A stretch of 64,000 bases of DNA from the NCBI RefSeq assembly GCF_035582795.1, contig NC_134366.1, positions 140,206,756 through 140,270,755 of the forward strand, read 5' to 3'. The notes under the pieces were generated by a model. The model was given only the letters and a program-made list of their open reading frames with translations, made no database searches and was not told the DNA's origin. Below, piece by piece: positions 1 to 9,600 of the stretch (position 1 is the stretch's first letter; every line of letters starts with the position of its first letter). The translations under genes and the position numbers were made by a program. Origin of the DNA: Mycteria americana. Taxonomy: Eukaryota; Chordata; Aves; Ciconiiformes; Ciconiidae.

Positions 1-379
1 AACTGCTTAACACCCCTTTTCCTTTTCACGCACACATTTGAAGACATCAGTAATTTACCAACGCTCAGGTTCCCTTACATTAAAGCAGAATCCTCCTCCA
101 AGGATCACATGGTACTCAAAAGCTTATTTTTCTTACTACATGTAACTGTATCACCCTTTTCCGTCAACCTTGCTTTGCTTATATTCGTCGACCATTACAG
201 CTAACGCACTTTAACCAGCACTTCTCACCTTGGTATAACAACCCCTGGGGGTGCATCCTAAATTCTTTCGGCCTTAGTTTTTCCCCTCTCTCTAGGGCCT
301 GGCGTAGGAAGAGGGTGGACGTCATTTGTGGCGGAAAAAGTTTAAGAGCGATATTTAATTAAAATACCGTTCCGGAAAG
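1..379. other. Region left of the CpG island, presumed ELOC intron 1
   Basis: AT-rich DNA with no coding exon or repeat that I recognise. If the ELOC first-exon call is right, this is the 5' part of its first intron. Confidence 0.4.
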
Positions 380-577
380 CCCCTTTCCCGGCGGCGCCTG
401 GATTTCAAGGAGACCGCTTCACTCCCGCACGCAGAGGAGAGAAACGCGCCCTCCGCCACCGTCCCGCCGGGGGAACCCCGACCTGGCACCGTACCCCTCC
501 ACACACCCCCGACAGCTCCCCACGCTCCCCCAGCCTCTCCAAGCCTCTCCGCTCCGCGGCCCGGCTCCCGTCCAGCT

Positions 578-594
578 CCCCCCCCCCCCCCCCC
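578..594. repeat. Poly-C tract (17 C)
   Basis: An uninterrupted run of 17 C (G on the minus strand) lies within the presumed first ELOC intron. It is prone to length error in sequencing and replication. Confidence 0.9.
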
Positions 595-777
595 GCTCTA
601 GGAGCAGGGCGAGCGCGGCGCGGAGGGCGAGGCCCGCTCCCCTCCGAGGGGCAGGCCCCGGGGGCTCCCCCTTCCCCGTTCTCCACCCGGCTCGTCCCAC
701 CGGACGGCGACGGCGGCGGGGGGGGGGCCTCCCCGCCCGCAGCGGAGCCAGCCCCCGCCGCCCCCGCGGCCACTCAC

Positions 778-900
778 TCGTCAGCGCCGCTCCCTCCGCC
801 CCGCTCGCAGGGCCCCTGCGGTGTCGGGCCAGCTGCCTCCCAAGAACTTCCGGCAAGGTCACAGGCCACTTCCGGCCCGAGGCGAGCGTCGTCGCCGTCG
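778..900 (-). other. ELOC: Candidate non-coding first exon of ELOC (5' UTR)
   Basis: On the minus strand the sequence ending CTGACGA is followed by GTGAGT, a near-ideal splice donor (intron begins at 777 and runs left). ELOC is known to start with a non-coding exon divergent from TMEM70, and this donor lies in the right place and orientation. The transcription start is not determined, so the right boundary at 900 is only nominal and could reach past 1000. No start codon or elongin C coding sequence (MDGEEKTYGG type) is seen on the minus strand out to position 1, so the coding exons would lie beyond the left edge. Confidence 0.45.
846..875. promoter_or_regulatory. Pair of ETS/GABP-type sites
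   Basis: ACTTCCGG occurs at 846-853 and again at 868-875, in the same orientation and 22 bp apart. This is the reverse of CCGGAAGT, the ETS-family (GABPA/ELK) consensus. It is typical of bidirectional promoters and of genes for mitochondrial proteins such as TMEM70. Occupancy is inferred from the motif only. Confidence 0.65.
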
Positions 901-974
901 CCGTCCCCCCCCGCGCCCTGCCCTAAGAGGGTGTGCGGAGCCCGGCTCCCGGCACGCTGTGCGGCAGGAGCGGT

Positions 975-993
975 GCATGCTGGGGCTCGTAGT
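975..993 (-). promoter_or_regulatory. ZNF143/THAP11 (SBS-type) site
   Basis: Read on the minus strand the segment is ACTACGAGCCCCAGCATGC. It closely matches the long ZNF143/STAF element ACTACAATTCCCAGCATGC, with the ACTAC and CCCAGCATGC halves intact. Such sites mark bidirectional housekeeping promoters. A 19-bp near-match of this quality is unlikely by chance, and its place between the two divergent genes supports a promoter role. Confidence 0.7.
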
Positions 994-1017
994 TTCCGCG
1001 GGGGGTCAGGTGCCTGT

Positions 1018-1028
1018 CCGCCATGTTA
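1018..1028 (-). promoter_or_regulatory. YY1-type site
   Basis: CCGCCATGTT on the plus strand is AACATGGCGG on the minus strand, the YY1 core AnATGGCGG. Active YY1 sites tend to lie just downstream of a start site in sense orientation, which here would favour an ELOC start slightly to the right. Motif evidence only. Confidence 0.5.
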
Positions 1029-1466
1029 GGAGCGGCGTAGGGGAGGTGTTGGGACGGGGTTGCCCGGGCGGCGGTTTCTGCCTCGGGGCTGGCGGGAGCC
1101 GGAGTGTCCGAGGGCCTGCCTTCCCGGACCGCGCCCGGGGCAGGCGAAGTCCGAAACCCGCTGGACGCGGGTCCTAATTGTGCGGGCCTACGTCCTCGGT
1201 CTCGCCCCCGCCCGGCCGTCCCCATCGAATGCAATACCAGTGACGGCCTTGGGGATCCGTCTAAGACACCCACATCCCCCGCGGGGCCGGGGTGCTGCAT
1301 CGCCGGGCAGAGGCCGCCAGCGGCAGCCTGGCGGGGGCGCGGTGGAGTCGGCCGGATCTTTCCTGCCGGCGGAACCAAAGCGCGGGGCTGTGGGGCGGCG
1401 GGGGCTGCCGGCTGGTGCACCGCCCCGCGCTCTGCCTTCGGCGGTCGCTCCGGGACGCGGCCCGAC

Positions 1467-1640
1467 ATGCTGCCGCTGCTGCTGCGGGCTGCGGGCTGCC
1501 GGCGCGCCGCCGTCCCGGCCTCCGCCACCGCCGCCGCCTGGCTGCGGGGTGCCGCTCACCGCGGGTTCCCGGCTGCCTGCCGTCGCCCGGCGGCTCTGCC
1601 CGCCGCCGCGGGGACCCAGCAGGTCGTGTGTGGGGTGGCG
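1467..1640 (+). CDS. TMEM70: TMEM70 coding exon 1 (transit peptide)
   Basis: Starts [16 protein letters not shown] end it at the strong donor GCG/GTGAGA (intron from 1641). An in-phase alternative donor CAG/GTCGTG would end it at 1622 and remove six residues (VVCGVA). Both keep phase 0 with exon 2. Confidence 0.85.
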
Positions 1641-2031
1641 GTGAGAGGACGCGGCCCCGCTCCCCGGGAGCAGCTGGCCGCGGGGAGGGCAGTAGGCCTC
1701 GGGTTCGCGGCTTTTTCCTTGCGAAAAATGCGAATCTGAGGAGGGAACGGAGATTCCCCTTAGGGCATACCTGAGATCAAACGGAGACCTGGCAAGCGCG
1801 GCGGCTGTGAATGTCTCCCTGCAAAGCCGCATGTAAAATGATTGCGAGCTTAATGTTTGTCAGTGGGGTTGCAAATATTTAATGCTAATTTGGGATGTCT
1901 AAATGGAAGAGTATTAAAACAGTCAAGCAATATATTAGCTGGAGTTTGTTTCTGGCGTGCTTTGTAGTAGAACCTAACTTTAATCCCTCATTTAAGATGC
2001 TGAGAATAGGTTCAGGGCAAGGAGAAGCTTC

Positions 2032-2066
<35 letters not shown>

Positions 2067-3601
2067 AATATATATAAAGTGTAGTTTGGTACTGATGTTG
2101 CTTGACCATGTACTGCTTTCATCTTTCAGGTTACATCTTTTCAAGGAGTGGCTGTTCGCAGCCTCTGCACATCCTCCCCTCATGAACATCCAGAACATGG
2201 AAGATTAGTTTATAAAGGAAATTTGGCAAAGGCAGTGTTAGGTATGTGACTTGAAGTGATTTGTATTGCATTTTTAAATTTAACAGTGTTTAATAACTTT
2301 AAAATGCAACATTATAAAAGAGGATGTCCTCCTTTCCAACTCTGCTAAAACCTGGATCCTCTGTACAGCAAAAAAAAATGTGGTGGTGGTGCTTGGTTTC
2401 TGCTATCTGTAATGAGACTTTGTTGATCTTTCTTTGACCAGTTAATGTTACAAAGACCTGGTGAAAAGTAATCCATTGGATGTTTTCTGATATGCATTTT
2501 TGAAATGTGTCTTAAAGAAGGAGGAGGTATGACTTAACATACTTAATTATCACAGTGTCTTAGACTACTGTTTCTCATGGTGGTTTAAGGACTGTGCGTG
2601 ATCCACAACGCTGGCTACTGTCTTTCAAGCTGCACACAAGATGGCTGTGGAGTACTTGTTAATATTGAATAATCTGGGTTTTTCAAGTTATGTGTGGTGG
2701 GGGACCAAGCAAGCTTCTTTGTAATGCACACTGAACGTCAACACTTGTTGATGAAGAGAGAAATTCCCAGTCATATCTGTGATGATTACCATCATGCGTG
2801 TCCGTGACTGGAGTGAAGTTTCTTTTGAAATCACTTTCTTATCTGTGGAGTGAAAACTTCATGGGTGTGCCTAATAGCTAGTAGCTGACTTAATCATAGA
2901 AATAGAGCCAGCTACCAGCTTTGATAAACCCAATGTGAACATATAAACAAATCAGAACAGTGGCAAGAAGACAGGGTTGAACTTTCAATGGTTTCTTTGT
3001 GAGCTTAAAAAAAAAAAAAGGAAGTGGATTTTCAGTAACTTTAGCTGTTCAAGTAATGCCATCAATATATAGTAGCAGAATATATGTAATTATAGAGATA
3101 ATTTTACTCATAAGTATTATCCTTCATTTTCTTTTTGTTTTGTTTTGTGTAGGTGTGAAGTTTTTCTCTTACTCCACCAGCATATTCAACCTGTTCATGA
3201 TGCCCTACATCATACTCAAAACTGGTATTGGATTTGAAAGCCTGTTTGTACAAGCTGCCTTTTATGGGTTGATTGGGTTTTTTACATTTGTAACACCAGT
3301 TACTTTGCATGTCCTTACAAAAGGGTATGTGATTCGACTCTATTATAAAGATGAAATGGACACGTATACAGCCATTACATACAATGCGATCTTGGCAGAA
3401 AAAGCGACTGTTTTCCATCAGAAAGATGTAAAGATTCCAGACATCACAAAGATGTTTACAACATTTTACGCTAAAACGAAATCAATGCTTGTTAATCCGA
3501 CACTTTTCCCGAATCCTCAGGATTATAACCATCTCATGGGCTATGACAAATCCTTTTATTTTAACTTAGAGGAGGAGAAGGAAGCGGATGAAAGGAAATA
3601 A
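1467..3601 (+). CDS. TMEM70: TMEM70, mitochondrial ATP synthase assembly factor (3 coding exons)
   Basis: Coding exons are 1467-1640, 2130-2241 and 3153-3601 (stop TAA), joined in phases 0 and 1, giving about 244 residues (human about 260). TMEM70 is a mitochondrial inner-membrane protein that helps assemble the subunit-c ring of ATP synthase and also assists complex I. Residues 1-58 are rich in Ala, Arg and Leu without acidic residues, as expected for a mitochondrial presequence. GRLVYKGN in exon 2 matches human GRLIYTGN. Exon 3 has a membrane hairpin (about residues 104-120 and 127-150), then the conserved blocks [35 protein letters not shown] and HLMGYDK. The tail is acidic and charged. 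The frame is intact. The ATG has G at -3 and lies in the CpG island. The divergent neighbour is presumed to be ELOC. Confidence 0.95.
2032..2077. repeat. (TG)n(TA)n dinucleotide microsatellite
   Basis: About 8 GT units run into about 15 TA units with one interruption. It lies in TMEM70 intron 1, about 50 bp upstream of the exon 2 acceptor. Confidence 0.95.
2130..2241 (+). CDS. TMEM70: TMEM70 coding exon 2
   Basis: The acceptor TTTCAG ends at 2129 and the donor GTATGT starts at 2242. The exon encodes 37 codons plus one base, from VTSFQGVAV to the conserved [14 protein letters not shown]. Length and phase fit the human exon. Confidence 0.93.
3153..3601 (+). CDS. TMEM70: TMEM70 coding exon 3 (membrane hairpin and matrix domain)
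   Basis: The acceptor GTGTAG ends at 3152 after a T-rich tract. The exon opens (G)VKFFSYSTS, matching human GVKCFSYSTS, and runs 149 residues to TAA at 3599-3601. It carries both membrane segments and most of the conserved residues. Confidence 0.96.
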
Positions 3602-4838
3602 TTTGAAGATAATGAATGTCACTATCATTGTTCGTGGTGCAGTGCTATATATGTGAAAGAATGTAAAATTCTATTACACTTTCTTATGTAAATAGCTAGA
3701 GTTCCCCAAATGCATTTTGGAATGTATAAAACCCCCCCATTTTTTTAAACTTGTAAACAATGTGAGGGTTTCTTCAGAGTTAATGACACAAAACATAGTA
3801 AAAAAAATATGCTTAGATCTGTCTTGCGCTTGTTTGTTCTTGGCTTGGTTTTTATTGTTAACTATCCAGGAGAACTGTAATTTGGGCTGCGTGGCAATCT
3901 CACCATCTCCATTTCAAAAGGAACCTTTCATAGAAAAAAAAATCATCAATACTCACTACCTGTCAAGTACGTAGTTAAGCTTTTAAGCCTTAAAGGTTAA
4001 TTCTAATTAATCCAAAAAGATCGGGCTTTTTTGTCCATGCTGCTGGTGGTATAAAGGGAGTGGAGATGGCTTTGACTTCCCTTTGTGAGAACACTGGTAG
4101 CCAGGAGGAGTCTACAGAAAGCAGACAGGTGTTGTTACTAGTTGGTGTTACAGCCTCCTAGAAGCATGCAGGCCTCTGGAGAAGACAGGGAGAATGGCTG
4201 CGTCGCAATAATCTCTAGCTACTCACAGCTACTAAATGGTTTCTTAAGCTAGAGTCCCACACTGAGCAACCCTGTCCCGAGAGGTGGAGAGCAAGAAGCC
4301 TCTCTTGTTGGGCAGGGGGAAGGACCTTAGCATAAGATTTGCTCTGAATATCCCATTGAAAACGTGCTGTGTTTAAACCAACTTAAAGAAAATACTAGCA
4401 GCTAGAGGTTAAAATGGACTCTGTCAGCATTTATGTAAGGTGGAGAAGCAAAAGGGTATCTCCTGTAGAGTACTGTTTAGATCTTGTGCCTTTAAAAAAC
4501 CCCTATACCTCTTGATTTTTAGCACTGCAAAGAAAACCACCTTTAGCTCAAGTAAAAAGAGGATTAGATCTTTTCGTGTGACTAGACTGGTTAGTTCTGC
4601 ACTCTGATTATGCGGAAATTGGATTTAAATGTTTCTAGCCCAAGGAGAGGTTTGTCACATAAATGGACAGATACTTGTTTTCAAATCATGAAGGGCCTCA
4701 ATATTTTGAGGCTTAAAAATTACTGAATTAAAAAAAAAAAGCAAAATTCAAATTAATCCTTTTGTATTAGCAGTGCCCTTTGTAATAAGTAAATCTGATG
4801 CTTGCTACTAATTAAGTCATCCTGATACTGTAAATAAA
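3602..4838 (+). other. TMEM70: Probable TMEM70 3' UTR
   Basis: AT-rich non-coding sequence directly after the stop codon, up to the first AATAAA (4833-4838). The extent is inferred from that signal, and the true end could be elsewhere. Confidence 0.45.
4833..4838 (+). terminator. TMEM70: Candidate TMEM70 polyadenylation signal
   Basis: AATAAA about 1.2 kb after the stop, followed within 60-80 bases by a GTGTATTT stretch. Another AATAAA lies at 8493-8498. Confidence 0.35.
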
Positions 4839-6059
4839 GAAAAAATAATTACAGCTACCTTTACAGATGCTTCCTAAGTTCTAGCTGAAAAGTGTATTTA
4901 AAAGTCTAAATGTCTTCCAAGACTACTATTTCAGTTTCCTGTCATAGGATGACACTATAGGTCATACTAAAACATCAGTGTTTTTAAATGTTTTTTCTGA
5001 CTGTTGAAACTGCTTTTGATGTACTTGCTGAGTAATTAAAAAGCAAATCATCCCATCCAGATATTTTTGGGGCAATTCTTTTGTGTTGGCACAGCTATAA
5101 TTTTAAAAGCCTGATCTAGCCCCATTAAGCCAGTATCACTTAATAGGTAACAATAATATAAAAAAAAATTCATAAATGTTATTGAAGACATGAGGAGAGT
5201 AACAAGCAATTGTGATCACCTGGTTGTACTACTTGTTATTGAAATGATGTTTTACACCTAATTAAAGATAATCCTTCCATTCTTTCCATGTCTGATGTGT
5301 TCACTTTCTTCTTGTGCCTGCAGATAAAGTTAACTTCATCTTTGAATGCCAAATACAGGGAGAACAGGAAATAGAGTTTGCAAGAGAAGGTAAAGGAAAG
5401 GCCTCAAAATTATATTTATGTACCCCTTGAGCAATATCAAAATCCTCAGCCTTTTCTTCTGACTGCAGAAAATTTTCACTGTGAAATTTGAGATTTGGCC
5501 AATTCCGATTTAAGCAGCAATAGTACAGGATTTCCATCACAGTGGCTAAGTTTCTCAAAAAAAGTATGGAAGTTAAACTTGTATTTCTTCTGTTTGTCTT
5601 TTGGCAGTGAAATGCAAGTTAAGCTAGTAGGTGGCTTTCTGACAGATGATTTAAAAAAAAAAATTTAAAAATCCAGATTTCTACCAGAAGATAGATGATG
5701 ATTCTGGCCATGGTGTTGTCTCAGAAAAGTATTTTATACTTCCAATGTGCAACTTGAAAATAATGGTAATTCCATAGCTTTCTTCTAATAGTACTTTTAT
5801 ATTAAAGAAAGGGAAGACCAAACTTACTAGAGATGCACCTGCTTCTCCCTGCTTCTACCTTGTTTGCTGCTAACTTGGCAAACTCAGTTTGGGAAACAAC
5901 CAAGTTGTAAATCTTAAAATCATAATACTTTTTATGGCTGCCAAATAAGTATGGCTTTGGCCCCATCCCTGTTAGCATTTCCACCTCTGCCTGTCCTTGT
6001 GTATAATCCCAGGATTCTCAGATTTGGCTTTTTTGCAATTTTTACTTACAGTGTCTACT
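4839..6059. other. Intergenic, nothing recognised
   Basis: AT-rich DNA with short open frames only. No exon, RNA gene or repeat family recognised. Confidence 0.5.
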
Positions 6060-6609
6060 TAGAATGACAGAATCATTTAGGTTGGAAAAGACCTTTAAGA
6101 TGGAGTGCAACTGTTAACCTAACACTACCAAGTCCACCACTAAACCATGTCCCTAAGCACCACATCTATGCCACCACTGAACCATGTCCCTAAGCACCAC
6201 ATCTACACGTCCTTTAAATACCTCCAGGGATGGTGACTCAACCACTTCCCTGGGCAGCCCGTTCCAATGCTTGACAACCCTTCTGGTGAAGAAATTTTTC
6301 CTAATATCCAATCTAAACCTCCCTTGGCACAACTTGAGGCCATTTCCTCTTGTCCTCTCGCTTGTTACTTGGGAGAAGAGACCGACCCCCACCTCTCTAC
6401 AACCTCCTTTCAGGTAGTTGTGGGGAGCAGTAAGGTCTCCCCTCAGCCTCCTTTTCTCCAGGCTAAACAACCCCAGTTACCTCAGCCGCTCCTTATAAGA
6501 CTTGTGCTCTAGACCCTTCACCAGCTTCGTTGCCCTTCTCTGGACACGCTCCAGCCCCTCAATGTCTCTCTTGTAGTGAGGGGCCCAAAACTGAACACAG
6601 TATTCGAGT
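6060..6609 (-). mobile_element. CR1 LINE, 5'-truncated 3' end
   Basis: On the plus strand the copy begins with the CR1 tail remnant AGAATGACAGAATCA and GGTTGGAAAAGACC, so the element runs right to left. On the minus strand it encodes the C-terminal part of CR1 ORF2, including [53 protein letters not shown] and [10 protein letters not shown]. The rest of ORF2 is lacking, as is usual for CR1. It breaks off after GGGCCCAAAACTGAACACAG. A 37-bp segment is tandemly duplicated inside it (6134-6170 and 6171-6207). Confidence 0.96.
6134..6207. repeat. 37-bp tandem duplication inside the CR1 copy
   Basis: Two near-identical units begin CCACCACT(A/G)AACC and end CACATCTA. The CR1 copy at 54.8 kb has only one such unit, so the duplication is specific to this copy. 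Confidence 0.85.
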
Positions 6610-9600
6610 ATACTTGCACATACGTGACTGGTTTAGATCCCTGGAACTTGTTGAGAGCAGTAGAGACTAGTATTCAAACAACTGTAGTTTGTTCTTCACG
6701 TTAGAAACACAGTAAAGGAATGGAATTGTAATCCAAAAATACTTCTAGATGCATTTCTGTTTTACTTTGGGTTCTGAACAGTCTGTCTTAATACAGATAT
6801 TTCACAGTACACTGAGTACATTTCCAAGTGGGAAGCTCTGAAATGCTTGGTGTTCTCCTAAGCTAGGAAATGTGCATAAACCAAAACAGGCCCTCTTGCT
6901 ACTAACAGATTCTGCAAGAGAATTGACCATAGCGTGAGTTTTTTAATAAACAGATTGCTATCAAATGATTCCCAAAGCCTGGTTATGTTAGCTCCACATC
7001 TTTCACAATCCTATTAATTTTGTGAACTACTATTTTCTTCTAGTTCATTTTTCTTCAGTTTTATATACTTGGTGAAAAACAGTTCTAATTGCAGAAGTAT
7101 TACTAGCTGCTAATATTTTAATCTCTGGAAGTTGCTGATGGTTTTTTGGGTGTAGGTAACCTGTGTACGACACGGAAGAAACAATTCATTTATAAAACCT
7201 AGAGAATGTGCTCATACACGTGGAGATTCTGAAGGAAATACTGATGTAGAAGCCCAGTCTTCTAAAACAGGCGATTTACAAGCTGTCTTATCTGCAAGGC
7301 TACACCTACTATGAAGGTTGCCAGCTCCTGCAGCCTTTCCAGTCCCAACCAATCACTTGGCCCTAGCAGCTGGGTCTTGCACCTTCCCCTGGTACCACTT
7401 TCACTCAATCTGGTGTGAAGAGCAGGAACATATGAAATGACTCAAGCCTCTTTCCTAGACACTCGCTTCCTATCCCTTTCCAGCCTTAAGAGCTTCCACA
7501 AAAGGTCATAGATGACGGCTTTTTTTCCTAGGAAAACAGACAGGATACGTGTGAATTTTTCTTTTCAGTCTTTGACTACTTGCTGTTTCCTTGTTGGTGT
7601 CCCTCACCCTTTTTACCAAGTTTTTGGCTTTGTCCACATTATTCATTAGTCCCTGTCTGTTCTTAATTATAAAGTACAATGCTTCTTGTCATTCTTTAAT
7701 GTTATTTTTTTAAATTGAATTATGCCACAACCCTCAGCCTTTTCTTGCAGATGTAAAAAATTCTGATGAGAAAATTACCCCCTTTTGATACTTTAAAGAG
7801 AAATCTTTAAAGCTCTGAGGTACTTCATACTCTTAACCACACTCTCTAGAATCAAAAGGTAACTAATTTCACTGGAGCTTGCTTTATTACAAACCAAAGT
7901 TATCACATTGGCAAAGATGAAGAAAATCTGAGTAAATTTTTGTACAGTACCAAGAGAGCCTAATTTAGGTGATGGAATCTTCATGAAATTCTGTTTGTGC
8001 TGTAAAAATTAAGAGCACACATGTGAATTATTACAATTGCTTGGTATAACTTAATAGGTGGAAACTTGGTAAGCTGCTGCAATTCGGTTGCCCTGGAGTT
8101 CTGCGGTCATGTCACAGATTTCTTCATGCCCCCATGTACAACATAGCCTGCTGCAGCCCCCCTGAGAAATGGGACAAGTGTGCTAGCTAGGAGTTGAATC
8201 CACTATAATAAGATTATCCCACAGCTATACAGACCTCAGCAAGCAGCTATTTTAAGCAAGGAATAACAGAGAACAAGAGCAAATGGCCGCAAAACATGTC
8301 CAGCTGTCTCCATTTCTGGAATACCAGGGTGGACAGTGTTGCTGTGGTGTGCTTTCTGTCAGCCTCAGGTAGGATACAGCCCTTTCTTCTCCTTTCACCC
8401 TCTGCTTTCTCTTCTTTCTTGACAACTTTAATGGTTTAATGTACACTTTAGAGTATAACTATAAGCTTTAATCTTAAACTTGGCTTGGAAAGAATAAACC
8501 ATAAGCCTACTGGCAACAGAGAGTTATTTCCAACATAATTGTTTCCACAGGATACCACCTGGTGTGTGTTTGCTTCACTTTAGTAGCCTCCAATGGTTTA
8601 ATGTGTTCTATTCAAATCATACCTCTAAGCCAAAGTGCATACAGCATTTAAAAAAATTATATTCAGAATAATGCACATCACTTTTTCTTTCTTTCCACAA
8701 CTATTTGCTTTCTTACTCAAATGCTACCAGCACACCACTGGATATGTGCTGGTGCACTGCTCTTGGGTCGGACTCCCCTGGCACCCTCAAGTACTTCATC
8801 AGCTGCCTGTAGAGGAGCTGAATATTCTACCTCTTTCTAGTATCCCCAGGCTTGACTTTCTACTTCCACTATAAACATTGTCAAAGATAGGATGAGAGGA
8901 TTTGAGAAGAGAGATCTACTCAGGAATTGCTAGAGTTTTCTATTTTTTATGACGATTGCCAAGTGTGTTTTTGTTTTGTGAATACATGCCTTATGCCGTA
9001 TATATAGCCCCTTTTTATGGGAGTGTCTTCAGCAGCTACCCTAAACCCAGGATCAGAAGTAATAAACATGTCTTCTTCCAGCTGCAAAAAGATCTACTTC
9101 AAAAACTGTCACAAATGGTCCTACAAGGAAAATTAAATTATTATTGCCTCTTTCTTTATTGAATAAATGTGTTTAACATCTTAAAAGAGTTTTCCGTTAA
9201 AGTGAGGTTTTGGTACATGCCAAGAACTGGGACAAAATTTTTAATGCTGTCTGACTAACACTTTGAAATGGAGTACTTTCCTCTGCTGTACTGGTATACT
9301 GTTATTTATTTTCCTGTGATGGGATATTATGATAATATATATTATAAATCTTTCCTGAGGGAGATTTCAGTGACTTATAAGTGCTTATCTGGTCAAAGTA
9401 CTCATCTGCAGCCAACAATCCAAATACAAAGTAATTATTTTGGAAAGCAATCATAAGTTAAGCAGTTTTTAGATGTATTGAAAAAGAAGATAAAAATATC
9501 ATAAATTAATTTAAGGATTTTAACCACAAATCGGTGAGGAGGCTTGGAGTTAAACTTCTACTCTCGGCATCTCAGATGTAGACAAAATAAAAAGTCATAG

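Larger units (their letters stand above)
380..1700. promoter_or_regulatory. CpG island with divergent ELOC/TMEM70 promoter
   Basis: This block is very GC-rich and dense in CpG, in sharp contrast to the AT-rich DNA on both sides. TMEM70 starts inside it on the plus strand. In other amniotes ELOC (elongin C) lies head-to-head with TMEM70, so the island is read as their shared promoter. No TATA box is evident, as expected for a housekeeping bidirectional promoter. Long open frames across the island on both strands come from low stop-codon frequency in GC-rich DNA and are not genes. The gene pairing is inferred from remembered synteny, because no ELOC coding exon lies in the window. Confidence 0.8.

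Noticed and set aside
405-1832. Several long open frames on both strands in the CpG island (up to 214 codons)
   Set aside because: They overlap each other in all frames, are made of Arg/Gly/Pro/Ala-rich low-complexity sequence and reflect few stop codons in GC-rich DNA. Only the TMEM70 exon 1 frame has support from splicing and homology.
6184-6512. Plus-strand frames over the CR1 at 6 kb (and likewise 54,912-55,240)
   Set aside because: They are antisense shadows of the conserved CR1 ORF2 C-terminus on the minus strand.
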